Assembly: GCA_020853395.1 (NCBI GenBank)
Contig: JADYYY010000019.1
Coordinates: 186,001-250,000, forward strand
Direction: 5' to 3'
Source: Acidobacteriota bacterium
GTDB taxonomy: Bacteria > Acidobacteriota > Vicinamibacteria > Vicinamibacterales > SCN-69-37
Length of the DNA: 64,000 bases
Both the position numbers and the translations under genes were made by a program. Positions 32,543-41,849 of this stretch are shown here, piece by piece (the stretch's first letter is position 1; every line of letters starts with the position of its first letter). The notes under the pieces are model-generated. The model saw only the letters and a program-made list of their open reading frames with translations, had not been told where the DNA came from and searched no databases.

Positions 32543-33533
32543 CGTGCTCATCACGGCCGGATCGCGGCGAGTGCCGCTCGTCCGCGCCTTTCAGCGTGCG
32601 GTCAGCGCCACCGGGGGCGGCCGAGTCGTCGTCTCGGACGTGAACGCGCTGTCGCCGACCGTGTACCTCGCGGACCGCGCGTATCCCGTGCCGCTCTCCA
32701 CCGACCCGGCGTATCTCGACGCCATCGACGCGATCTGCCGGCTCGAGCAGATCCGCCTGATCGTGCCGACGATCGACGACGAGCTGACGATCTTCGCGGA
32801 AGCCGCGGGACGGTTCCGCGCGGCCGGCGTCGAGGTCGCCGTGTCGACGCCGGAGACGACGCGCATCTGCAACGACAAGCTGGCCACGTGCCGCGTGCTG
32901 GCGGCGCACGGCATTGCCGCGGCGTCGACGTACCTGCCGGGCGAGCTGCCACCGGCGCTCTCCTTTCCGCTCTTCATCAAGCCGCGGACCGGCCGCGGCG
33001 GCGTGGCCGCGTATCCCGTGCGCACGGCGCGCGAGCTCGAGTTCTTCCTCGGCTACGTGCCGGATCCCGTCGTGCAGACCTACCTCGACGGGCCGGAGTT
33101 CACGATCGACGTCCTCTGCGACTTCGACGGACAGCCGCTCTCGATCGTGCCGCGCGAACGCGTCGTGATCCGGGCCGGCGTCGTCGATCGGGGCCGCACG
33201 GTCGACGACGCGGCGTTGCTGCACCTGGGGCTGCGCTGCGCCGAGGCGCTGTCGTTCCGCGGCGCCGTCAACCTGCAGTGCCGCATGGTCTCGGGCCAGC
33301 CGGTCGTCTTCGAGGTGAACGCGCGGTTCTCCGGCGGGATCCCGCTGACGATCGAGGCCGGCGCCGACTTCCCGCGCACGCTCGTCGAGCTCGTGCGCGG
33401 CCGCCACGTGCGCCCGGCGATCGGCCGGTATCGCGCCGACCTCTGGATGACGAACTACGAGTCGTCCGTGTTCGTCGCGGCCGATCGCATCGCGTTCTCG
33501 AGCGGTGCGCGCCCGATCGCGGAGGTGGCCTGA
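32532..33533 (+). CDS. ATP-grasp ligase, carbamoyl-phosphate-synthase-like
   Basis: The GTG at 32532 overlaps the previous gene by 11 bp and gives 333 residues. The N-terminal Rossmann part (NVLITAGSRRVPLVRAFQRA) is typical of orphan CarB-like ATP-grasp proteins. The nucleotide-binding strands include FPLFIKPRTGRGGVAAYPV, and the C-terminal metal/phosphate loop is VFEVNARFSGGIPLTIEAG. Such enzymes make amide, peptide or carboxyl bonds with ATP. Between the sugar synthase and the nucleotidyltransferase genes it may add an amino acid or acyl group to the nine-carbon sugar; this is inference. Confidence 0.8.
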   Translation: MSLNVLITAGSRRVPLVRAFQRAVSATGGGRVVVSDVNALSPTVYLADRAYPVPLSTDPAYLDAIDAICRLEQIRLIVPTIDDELTIFAEAAGRFRAAGVEVAVSTPETTRICNDKLATCRVLAAHGIAAASTYLPGELPPALSFPLFIKPRTGRGGVAAYPVRTARELEFFLGYVPDPVVQTYLDGPEFTIDVLCDFDGQPLSIVPRERVVIRAGVVDRGRTVDDAALLHLGLRCAEALSFRGAVNLQCRMVSGQPVVFEVNARFSGGIPLTIEAGADFPRTLVELVRGRHVRPAIGRYRADLWMTNYESSVFVAADRIAFSSGARPIAEVA

Positions 33534-34246
33534 TGTCGCAGACGGCCATCGTGATCCAGGCGCGCATGGGATCCCGGCGGCTGCCGGGCAAGTCGTTGAT
33601 GACGATCGGCACGCGGACGCTGCTCGAGCACGCGATCGTCCGGCTCGGCGCCGCGCGGCTGCCGTTGATCGTCGCCACGACGGATCTCGCCGAAGACGAC
33701 GTCATCGCGGACGAGGCGGCGGCGCTCGACGCCGGGGTGTTTCGGGGACATCCGGTGGACGTGCTGTCGCGATACCTCGGCGCGGCTCGGGCGTTCGGTC
33801 TCACGACCGTCGTGCGGGCCACGGCCGACAATCCATTCGTCGACGGCGAGAGCGCGGGCCGCACGCTCGCGCTGGCCGAGCGGATCCACGCGGACCACGT
33901 CGTCGAGTTCGGGCTGCCGGTCGGGGCCGCGGTCGAGGTGGTCAGCGCGGAGGCGCTCGAACGGGCCGGCGCGCTCGCGACCGAGGCCTATGACCGGGAG
34001 CACGTGACGTCCCTGATCCGCCGCGATTCCCGCTTCCATGCATTGCGGGCCATGGCGCCGCGGACGCTGCGCCGGCCTGGCCTGCGCCTGACCGTGGACA
34101 CCGAGGACGATCTCGCGTTCGCCAGGCGCGTGCACGAGGCGCTCGGTGGGGGCCGCCGAACGCCGCCGCTCGCCGCGGTGATCCGTGCGGCCGACGCGCT
34201 GCTCGTGCAGGCGGCCGGCCGGCACCTGCTTCGACGGGGGGCATGA
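33533..34246 (+). CDS. SpsF-family cytidylyltransferase
   Basis: This 237-residue protein starts in a TGATG overlap and has the nucleotidyltransferase signature IQARMGSRRLPGK (residues 8-20), then VRATADNPFVDG and the acidic LTVDTEDDLAF near the end. SpsF-like (COG1861-type) enzymes are believed to activate nonulosonic or related acids as CMP derivatives. It would fill the PseF/NeuA place in this operon. Confidence 0.82.
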   Translation: MSQTAIVIQARMGSRRLPGKSLMTIGTRTLLEHAIVRLGAARLPLIVATTDLAEDDVIADEAAALDAGVFRGHPVDVLSRYLGAARAFGLTTVVRATADNPFVDGESAGRTLALAERIHADHVVEFGLPVGAAVEVVSAEALERAGALATEAYDREHVTSLIRRDSRFHALRAMAPRTLRRPGLRLTVDTEDDLAFARRVHEALGGGRRTPPLAAVIRAADALLVQAAGRHLLRRGA

Positions 34247-34247
34247 G

Positions 34248-35027
34248 ATGCGACGGGGGACCATGGGGCTGAGCGTCGCCGGGCTGGCGCTCGGCGTGGG
34301 CGTCGTGTTGTGGGCGCACGTGTCGCTCGGCGGATCGCTCGGCACGTTCCTGCAGCCGGAAGCATCGGCCGTCGTGTTCGGCGGCACCTGCGCTGCGTTG
34401 CTCGTCAGCTTTCCGGCCGCCGCGCTCGGCATGGCGGTGCGGGCGACCGGCGATCTGATGACCAGCCGGCCGACGCCCATCGAGACGCTCGTGCCGGCGT
34501 TCATCGGTTACGCGCGCAAAGCGCGCCGGCACGGGCTGATGGCCATCGAGCACGACGCCGCGCGCGCCGAAGACGGATTCCTGTCGCGCGCGTTGGGGCT
34601 GCTGGCGAGCGGGCTGCCGGTGGCGCTCGTCCGCGAGGCGCTCGTCCTGGAAGCCCGCGTGTGCGCCGAACGTGAAGAAGAGGGGGCGACCGTCCTCGAG
34701 GCGGCCGCGGGCTACGCGCCAACGCTCGGCATCGTCGGCGCGGTGCTGGGGCTGATGCGCGTGATGCAGCAGTTCTCGTCCGACAGCGTGGGCAGCGGCA
34801 TCGCGGCGGCGTTCGTCGCGACGATCTACGGCGTGGGCGCGGCGAACCTGATCTTCCTGCCGCTGGCCACCCGCGTGCGCAGCCGCGCGCGCATCGAGGC
34901 CCTGCGGCGCGACCTCGTGATCGACGGCGTGCTCGCGCTGAGCGATGGCGCGTCGCCGACGGCCGTCGAGGAACGGCTGTCGGGCTACCTGCGGCAGCGC
35001 GAGCAGCGGCTCGCGGGGGCCGCATGA
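34248..35027 (+). CDS. motA: MotA-like stator protein, set 1
   Basis: MotA/PomA forms the pentamer around MotB and transmits torque to FliG. This 259-residue protein has four membrane helices: two near residues 5-60 and two near 155-205 (YAPTLGIVGAVLGLMRVM and AAFVATIYGVGAANLIFLPLA). The cytoplasmic loop contains FLSRALGLLASG and the conserved Arg/Glu-rich stretch. It is clearly less like E. coli MotA than the second set at 37040. The sugar operon encloses it. Confidence 0.88.
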   Translation: MRRGTMGLSVAGLALGVGVVLWAHVSLGGSLGTFLQPEASAVVFGGTCAALLVSFPAAALGMAVRATGDLMTSRPTPIETLVPAFIGYARKARRHGLMAIEHDAARAEDGFLSRALGLLASGLPVALVREALVLEARVCAEREEEGATVLEAAAGYAPTLGIVGAVLGLMRVMQQFSSDSVGSGIAAAFVATIYGVGAANLIFLPLATRVRSRARIEALRRDLVIDGVLALSDGASPTAVEERLSGYLRQREQRLAGAA

Positions 35028-35692
35028 ACCGGCACACGGTCTCGCGTGCGCCGCGCGCGCTGCGGGCGTCGAACGATCGCTGGCTGTTCGGATACGCCGA
35101 CGTCGTCACGCTGCTCTTCGCCTGCTTCGCGAGCCTGTACGCGGCCGAGGCCGTGCACCCCGCGAACGCGCGGCCGGACGTGCACCTGCCGTTCGAGGCC
35201 GCGCCGGCACCGCCGCCGGCGACGTCGCCGCTCGAGCGCGAGCTGCAGGCCGTCGCGGCCGGCGCGGTCGGCGACACCAGGCTCGAGGTCGCCGCGCGCG
35301 ACGGCGGCGTGGTGCTGTCGCTCGTGGAGGCCGGATCGTTTCCGCCCGGCCGTGCCGAGCTCACGCCGGCGGCCCGCCGCGTGATGCGGATCGTCGGCGA
35401 GGCGCTCCGCCGCGTCCCGAACGGCGTGCGCGTGGAAGGGCACACCGACGACGACCCGGTGCAGAACGGGCTGTTCCGATCGAACTGGGAGCTGTCCACG
35501 GCGCGCGCCACGCACGTGCTCCGGTTCCTCGTCGAGGACGTCGGGCTCGAGCCGAGCCGCCTGTCGGCCGCCGGCTATGCCGAGTTCCGCCCGCGCACGC
35601 CCAACGATTCGCCGCAGGCCCGTGCGCGCAACCGCCGGGTCGACGTCGTCGTGCTCGACGTCGGCAGGGGGCCAGACGAGGCCACGCGATGA
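35024..35692 (+). CDS. motB: MotB-like stator protein, set 1
   Basis: MotB/PomB carries the ion-binding aspartate and anchors the stator to peptidoglycan. The 222-residue protein has the transmembrane pattern FGYADVVTLLFACFASLYAAE with the key Asp at residue 26. A short linker leads to an OmpA-like domain with VEGHTDDDPVQNGLFRSNWELSTARA and a terminal RNRRVDVVVL. The polar Thr/Ser and Cys set in the helix differs from the second MotB (YADFVTAMMAFFLVMW). This could reflect another coupling ion, but that cannot be decided from sequence alone. Confidence 0.9.
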   Translation: MNRHTVSRAPRALRASNDRWLFGYADVVTLLFACFASLYAAEAVHPANARPDVHLPFEAAPAPPPATSPLERELQAVAAGAVGDTRLEVAARDGGVVLSLVEAGSFPPGRAELTPAARRVMRIVGEALRRVPNGVRVEGHTDDDPVQNGLFRSNWELSTARATHVLRFLVEDVGLEPSRLSAAGYAEFRPRTPNDSPQARARNRRVDVVVLDVGRGPDEATR

Positions 35693-36933
35693 TGGACACG
35701 ACGTTCACGCCCGCCGAGCTCACGGAGCTGCTCGGCCGGCCGGCGCGGGCTCGCCTCGATGCCGACCTGCGCGCGGCGATTGCCGGGCAGCGCATCGCCG
35801 TCACCGGCGCGGCCGGATCGATCGGGTCGGAGCTGGCGCGCGAGGTCGCCGCGTGCGCGCCGCGCCGGCTCATGATCGTCGACCACCACGAGCTCGGCCT
35901 CTTCATGCTGGAGCGCGAGCTGCTCGCGCGCTGGCCCGGCGTGCCGCTCGTCGCCTGTCTCGGCGACGTGACGCACGCCGCCACCATGCGCCGCGCGTGC
36001 CGCGAGTGCCGGCCGGACGTGGTGTACCACGCCGCGGCGTACAAGCACGTGACGATGGCCGAGCGGTCGCCGGCGGTGGCGGCGCGGGTGAACGTGCTCG
36101 GATCGATCGCCGTGGCCGAGGCCGCGGCGGCGGTCGGCGCGCGGTTCGTGCTGATCTCGTCGGACAAGGCCGCGGATCCTCGGAGCGTGATGGGCGCCAC
36201 GAAGCGCCTGGCCGAGATGGCGACCTTGGCCCGTGCCACGGCGCGGTTCCGGCCGATCGTCGTCCGGTTCGGCAACGTCATCGGCAGCAGCGGCAGCGTG
36301 GTGCCGCTCATGCGGCAGGCGATCCGCCGCGGCGAGCCGCTGCGGCTGACCGATCCGGACGCGACCCGCTACTTCATGTCCGCCGACGAGGCCGTCTCGC
36401 TCGTGATCCGCGCGGACCTGCTGGCGCGCGCGCCGGAGATCTTCTGGCTCGACATGGGTGCGCCCGTGCGGCTCGGCGACCTGGCCGATCGGCTGATCGC
36501 GCTCGAGCGCCGTTCGGGTCACACGCCGGCCGGGATCGAGATCATCGGCTTGCGTCCAGGTGAGAAACGGAACGAAACGCTGGCCGATCCCGGCCTGACG
36601 TTCCATCGGACGATCGATCGCCGGATCCTGGCGGCGCGCGACACGGGGCATGCCCGCGCGATCGCCGGCGTCGTCACGCGGCTCGCGCGAGCGGCCGCGC
36701 GCGCGAGCGATCGCGACGTCCTCGAGGTGATCGCCGCCGTGCTGCCAGGCTTCGAGCCGAGCGTGCAGGCGCGCGCCGCCGGCATCGCGTCGTCTCACGC
36801 GGGCGCGTCGGGCCGCGGTAAGACGAAGCGCCGTGGGTTCTCCGCCGTGGTGCCGCCGGACGTCGAGGGCGGCCGTGTCCATGGCTTCCGTGGTCACAAG
36901 CTCCAGCGGCCTCGAGGCTCGAGGGCCGCGTAG
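35689..36933 (+). CDS. PseB/CapD-like UDP-sugar 4,6-dehydratase
   Basis: This enzyme family converts UDP-GlcNAc to a 4-keto-6-deoxy sugar, the first step to pseudaminic or legionaminic acid. Two adjacent ATGs (35689, 35692) overlap the motB stop. The 414-residue soluble protein has the NAD-binding motif GAAGSIGSE (residues 40-48) and AAYKHVTMAERSPAVAARVN. The active-site block is LISSDKAADPRSVMGATKRLAE, with Met in place of the Tyr of other reductases, as in FlaA1/WbpM. It lacks the N-terminal membrane domain of WbpM. The last ~60 residues are basic and look disordered. Confidence 0.85.
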   Translation: MMDTTFTPAELTELLGRPARARLDADLRAAIAGQRIAVTGAAGSIGSELAREVAACAPRRLMIVDHHELGLFMLERELLARWPGVPLVACLGDVTHAATMRRACRECRPDVVYHAAAYKHVTMAERSPAVAARVNVLGSIAVAEAAAAVGARFVLISSDKAADPRSVMGATKRLAEMATLARATARFRPIVVRFGNVIGSSGSVVPLMRQAIRRGEPLRLTDPDATRYFMSADEAVSLVIRADLLARAPEIFWLDMGAPVRLGDLADRLIALERRSGHTPAGIEIIGLRPGEKRNETLADPGLTFHRTIDRRILAARDTGHARAIAGVVTRLARAAARASDRDVLEVIAAVLPGFEPSVQARAAGIASSHAGASGRGKTKRRGFSAVVPPDVEGGRVHGFRGHKLQRPRGSRAA

Positions 36934-36973
36934 ATCCCACGCGGGCACGCCGCAGGATCGGGCGCCCTGTCGC

Positions 36974-37000
36974 TCAAGCGGCTCCTGAAATGGCCGATTC
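36974..37000 (+). promoter_or_regulatory. sigma-28 promoter of the second motAB pair
   Basis: TCAAGCGG (36974-36981), an 11-bp spacer and GCCGATTC (36993-37000) match the FliA pattern, with the same TCAAG -35 as fliC. The predicted start near 37007 gives a ~33-nt leader in front of motA. The preceding gene ends at 36933, so this pair can be expressed independently of the sugar operon. Confidence 0.83.
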
Positions 37001-37007
37001 TCTGACT

Positions 37008-37049
37008 GTCCGGGCGTCGTGTGACCCGTCCGGACCACCATGCTGGTCC
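37008..37049 (+). promoter_or_regulatory. two alternative hairpins around the motA start codon
   Basis: GTCCGG (37008-37013) can pair with CCGGAC (37030-37035). In competition, GGACCA (37032-37037) can pair with TGGTCC (37044-37049), which places the AUG (37040-37042) in a six-base loop CCAUGC. The two stems share bases 37032-37035 and cannot form together. No Shine-Dalgarno sequence is evident. The pairing is seen directly; a regulatory role is inference. Confidence 0.45.
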
Positions 37050-37918
37050 CAGTCGGGTTCCTCGTTGTCATCGCTGGCGTCGCAGGCGGCTACTTGTGGG
37101 AGGGCGGGTCGCTGCACCTGCTCAACCAGCCGGCCGAGTTCGTCATCATCGGCGGCGCCGCGCTGGGCGTGCTCGTGATCGGCACGCCGATGGCGGTGCT
37201 CCACGAGCTCAGCCATCAGCTCAAGCGGATGCTCACGGCGCCGCCCACGCGCAAGGAGTACGCGGATCTGCTCGTCATGCTCTACCAGCTCTTCCGGGTG
37301 GCGCAGTCCACCGGGGTGATGGCGCTCGAGCCGCATCTCGACAACCCCGCCGAGAGCTCGGTCTTCTCGAAGTACCCGAAGTTCCTGGCCCGCAAGAGCG
37401 CGGTGTCGTTCCTCTCCGACTCGGCGCGCGTCATCATCGTGGGCGGCATCTCGCCGCACGACTTCGAGAGCCTGATGTACGAGGATCTCGAGCTGCGGCA
37501 GCACGAGCAACTGCTGCCGGCCGACACGCTGACGAAGGTCGGCGACGCGCTGCCCGGCCTCGGCATCGTCGCGGCCGTGCTGGGCGTCGTCATCACGATG
37601 CAGGCGATCGACGGGCCGGTCACCGAGATCGGACACAAGGTCGGCGCCGCGCTGGTCGGCACGTTCCTCGGCATCCTCCTGTCGTACGGCTTCGTGCAGC
37701 CGCTCGCCGCGAACCTCGAGCATCGCGTCAAAGAGGAGCTGCACATGGAGCAGGCGATCAAGGCGGCGCTGCTGGCCACGCACAAGGGCTTCGCGCCGGC
37801 CATCGCCGTGGAGTTCGCGCGGCGGGTCGTGCCGGACGAAGTGCGGCCGACGTTCGAGGAGACCGAGCAGTTGTGCCGCGAGGCCCGCTCCTCCGATGCG
37901 CACGCGGCGGCCGCCTAG
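37040..37918 (+). CDS. motA: MotA stator protein, set 2
   Basis: This 292-residue protein is the classical MotA type. It begins MLVPVGFLVVIAGVAGGYLWEGG and has EFVIIGGAALGVLVI as the second helix. The long cytoplasmic loop contains LEPHLDNP. The C-terminal pair of helices carries GLGIVAAVLGVVITMQAIDGP and ALVGTFLGILLSYGFVQPLA. It is followed by motB after 2 bp and preceded by a sigma-28 promoter, so it is probably the main late-expressed motor. Confidence 0.96.
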   Translation: MLVPVGFLVVIAGVAGGYLWEGGSLHLLNQPAEFVIIGGAALGVLVIGTPMAVLHELSHQLKRMLTAPPTRKEYADLLVMLYQLFRVAQSTGVMALEPHLDNPAESSVFSKYPKFLARKSAVSFLSDSARVIIVGGISPHDFESLMYEDLELRQHEQLLPADTLTKVGDALPGLGIVAAVLGVVITMQAIDGPVTEIGHKVGAALVGTFLGILLSYGFVQPLAANLEHRVKEELHMEQAIKAALLATHKGFAPAIAVEFARRVVPDEVRPTFEETEQLCREARSSDAHAAAA

Positions 37919-37920
37919 CC

Positions 37921-38790
37921 ATGAAAGCCGCCGCGCAGCCCATCATCGTCGTTCGCCGCAAGAAGGCCGCGCACAAACATCATGGCGGCGCGTGGAAGGT
38001 CGCCTACGCCGACTTCGTCACGGCGATGATGGCGTTCTTCCTCGTCATGTGGCTGGCCGCGCAGGACAGCCGGATCCGGTCGGCCGTCGCCGGGTACTTC
38101 CAGCAGCCCGGGCTGCTGCCGCACGAGCAGTCGAACGGCATCATGGAGAGCGGCCGCGGCGGCATCGACGCGCAGGGCGCCGGCGTGCTCCAGCGGATGC
38201 CGTCCGGCACGGTGGAGGCCGAGCAGGCCGCGCTGACGTCGGCCGCCGAGCACATCCGCACCGTGCTGGGCACGGGGGAGTTCACCGCGCTGCGCGAGCA
38301 GATCGAGCTGTCGGTCACGGCCGAAGGGCTGCGCATCGAGCTCGTCGAACGCAACGGATCCAGCTTCTTCGACAGCGGGAGCGCGGTGCTCCGCGGGGAG
38401 AGCGTCAGGATCCTCTCGATCATCGCGCACGAGATCGGCGGGCTGCCGAACGACGTGGTGATCGAAGGGCATACCGACAGCGCGCCCTACACGCGCGGCG
38501 AGAAGTACGGCAACTGGGAACTGTCGGCCGATCGCGCGAACGCGGCGAGACGGGTCATGGAAACGCAGGGGCTCCACGCCGGCCAGACCAAGGCCGTGCG
38601 CGGCTTCGCCGACACGGACCTTCGGTTCAAGGACCAGCCGCTCGACGCGCGCAACCGCCGGGTCTCGATCGTCGTCCGCAGCCAGGTCGCGGCCGCGCTC
38701 GAGACCGCCGTGCGCGAAGGACAGACGCCGGCCCCGCCGCCCGTCAAGGAGCGGACGGTCTTCGATCCGCCTGCGTCCGCAGGGCGGTGA
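37921..38790 (+). CDS. motB: MotB stator protein, set 2
   Basis: The 289-residue product starts with a basic tail (VVRRKKAAHKHHGGAWK) followed by the proton-motor signature YADFVTAMMAFFLVMW with Asp31. A plug/linker region and a C-terminal OmpA-like domain follow (VIEGHTDSAPYT, NWELSADRANAARRVM and DARNRRVSIVV). The helix matches the proton-driven E. coli MotB pattern very closely. The gene ends 57 bp from the convergent diguanylate cyclase gene; that gap holds only a weak GC hairpin. Confidence 0.96.
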   Translation: MKAAAQPIIVVRRKKAAHKHHGGAWKVAYADFVTAMMAFFLVMWLAAQDSRIRSAVAGYFQQPGLLPHEQSNGIMESGRGGIDAQGAGVLQRMPSGTVEAEQAALTSAAEHIRTVLGTGEFTALREQIELSVTAEGLRIELVERNGSSFFDSGSAVLRGESVRILSIIAHEIGGLPNDVVIEGHTDSAPYTRGEKYGNWELSADRANAARRVMETQGLHAGQTKAVRGFADTDLRFKDQPLDARNRRVSIVVRSQVAAALETAVREGQTPAPPPVKERTVFDPPASAGR

Positions 38791-38847
38791 TCGCGGATCG
38801 GTCAGGGGGGAGGCGCGAGCGGGGCGTGGCCCGCCCGGCGGTCGGAC

Positions 38848-39945
<1,098 letters not shown>

Positions 39946-39952
39946 GGACCGG

Positions 39953-39979
39953 ATATCGGCTTCGCCACGCGCGTCTTTA
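39953..39979 (-). promoter_or_regulatory. sigma-28 promoter of the diguanylate cyclase gene
   Basis: On the minus strand TAAAGACG (39979-39972), an 11-bp spacer and GCCGATAT (39960-39953) match the FliA consensus. The start site would be within a few bases of the GTG at 39945. It puts c-di-GMP synthesis among the late flagellar genes. Confidence 0.75.
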
Positions 39980-40013
39980 CCGTTCGCCGGCCATCAACTG
40001 AAGGAACCTGCTC

Positions 40014-41843
40014 GTGAGGCACGCATTTCGCTCTTCGTGGACGCGGCTCGCCGCGATCGCGCTGCTCGCATCGGCGGGGTGTGCCGTCGCATCGTCGACC
40101 TCACCGTACTTCGGCGAGGTCCGGCCACCAGACGGGCAGGTGCTCCGCTACATCTCGGGATCCGAGCCAGAGTCGCTGGATCCGCACATCAGCACCGGTC
40201 AGCCTGAAGCTCGGATCCAGTATGGCTTGTTCGACGGGCTGACCGAGGCGCATCCGGAAACGTCGGAGCCGATCCCGTCGATGGCGGAGCGATGGGAGAG
40301 CCTCCACAGCAACACCGAGTTCGTCTTCCATCTGCGCGACGGGCTGCAATGGTCCAATGGCCGTCCGATCACCGCGGAGGACTTCGTCTACAGCCTGCGT
40401 CGCGGGCTGTCGCCTGGGCTCGCCGCGCGCGCGGCCTACATGGCGTACGACATCGAGTACGCGCAGGCGTACAACGAGGGCGGCCTGTTCGTGCGCGACC
40501 GCCGGACCGGTGCGTTCCTCGCCGATCCGGCCAGCCCGACGCACCGGCTGGTGCTGCCGGGCGACGAGCGCGCCAGAGCCGACGCGCTGAAGGCGCCCGC
40601 GCTCGCGGCGGCGGTGGGCCAGGAGCTCGTGCCGGTCACGGCCGAGGACATCGGCGTCGAAGCCGTCGACGCGCGCACCCTGCGCTTCCGGCTCGCCCGG
40701 GCGATTCCGTTTCTCGCCGGGCTCGTCGCGCACCAGTTCTTCCGTCCCGTGCCTCGCGAGGCCGTCGAGCGATTCGGCGACGCCTGGACGCGTCCCGAGC
40801 ACATCGTGACGAGCGGCGCGTTCACGCTCGACACCTGGAAGCCGTACGACCGCATCATCCTCGTGCGGAACCCGCGCTACTGGGATGCCGGCCGCGTCAG
40901 GCTCGATCGCATCACGTTCTATCCGCTCGAGGATGCGACGACGATGATGAACTTGTACAAGGCGGGGGAGGTGGACGCCGTCTACAACCACGTGCCGCCG
41001 GCCGCGTGGATCGACAGCCTGCGCGGCAAGAAGGACTACATGGACGAGCCCGAGGTCACGATCGAGTACTACATGTTCAACACGACGCGGCCGCCCATGA
41101 ACGACGTCCGCGTCCGGAAAGCGCTCAACATGGCGATCGACAAGGCCGCGCTCGCGGCGTATCGGCGCACGGCCAAGCCGCTGACCGGGTTCGTGCCTGC
41201 CGCGATCTTCCCCGGCTATCCTGCGCCGGAGGGCGACCCGTTCGACCCGGAGCGTGCGCGGCGGCTGCTCGCCGAGGCCGGCTATCGCACGCCGTCGGGC
41301 GAGTACGATTCGTCCCGGTTCCCGATCGGCGAGGTCGAGCTGACGTACAACACGTCGGAGAGCAACCGCCAGACCGCGGAGTTCGTCCAGGCGCAGTGGA
41401 AGCAGAACCTGGGACTGACGGTGCCGATCAAGAACATGGAGTGGAAGACGTTCCTGTCGACGCGGGCGGCGCTCGAGTACGAAGGCGTGTCCCGCGCGGG
41501 CTGGGTGGGCGACTACATGGACCCCTACACGTTTCTCGCGCTCTTCAGCACGGTCGGCGGCGACAACGGCACGGGCTGGTTCGATCCGCGCTATGCCGCG
41601 ATGCTGGTCCGTGCCAACGGCGAGCCCGACCCGCACGAGCGCTACCGTCAGCTCGCCGAGGCCGAGAAGCGGCTGCTCGACGTGCAGCCGGTGATCCCGC
41701 TCACGACGCCCGCCACGAACTGGATGAAGAAGCCGTACGTGAAGGGCATGTTCGCGAACCCGCAGACGCTGCACGCCTGGAAGTTCGTCTACATCGAGCA
41801 CGACGCCTCGAAGTGGGACGATCCCGTCACGATCGTGCCCTGA
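40014..41843 (+). CDS. oppA: oligopeptide-binding lipoprotein (OppA type)
   Basis: This family-5 solute-binding protein delivers peptides to the ABC transporter encoded downstream. The GTG at 40014 gives 609 residues behind AAGGAA. A signal peptide ends in ASAGC, with Cys23 as a likely lipidation site (-3 position Ser is a little atypical). Family features are PESLDPHIST, LFDGLTEAHPETSEPIPSMAE and LRDGLQWSNGRPITAEDFVYSLRRGLSP, split here, and later MNDVRVRKALNMAIDKAAL. Its substrates could be peptides or other oligomers such as cell-wall fragments. Confidence 0.92.
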   Translation: MRHAFRSSWTRLAAIALLASAGCAVASSTSPYFGEVRPPDGQVLRYISGSEPESLDPHISTGQPEARIQYGLFDGLTEAHPETSEPIPSMAERWESLHSNTEFVFHLRDGLQWSNGRPITAEDFVYSLRRGLSPGLAARAAYMAYDIEYAQAYNEGGLFVRDRRTGAFLADPASPTHRLVLPGDERARADALKAPALAAAVGQELVPVTAEDIGVEAVDARTLRFRLARAIPFLAGLVAHQFFRPVPREAVERFGDAWTRPEHIVTSGAFTLDTWKPYDRIILVRNPRYWDAGRVRLDRITFYPLEDATTMMNLYKAGEVDAVYNHVPPAAWIDSLRGKKDYMDEPEVTIEYYMFNTTRPPMNDVRVRKALNMAIDKAALAAYRRTAKPLTGFVPAAIFPGYPAPEGDPFDPERARRLLAEAGYRTPSGEYDSSRFPIGEVELTYNTSESNRQTAEFVQAQWKQNLGLTVPIKNMEWKTFLSTRAALEYEGVSRAGWVGDYMDPYTFLALFSTVGGDNGTGWFDPRYAAMLVRANGEPDPHERYRQLAEAEKRLLDVQPVIPLTTPATNWMKKPYVKGMFANPQTLHAWKFVYIEHDASKWDDPVTIVP

Positions 41844-41849
41844 CGCCTC

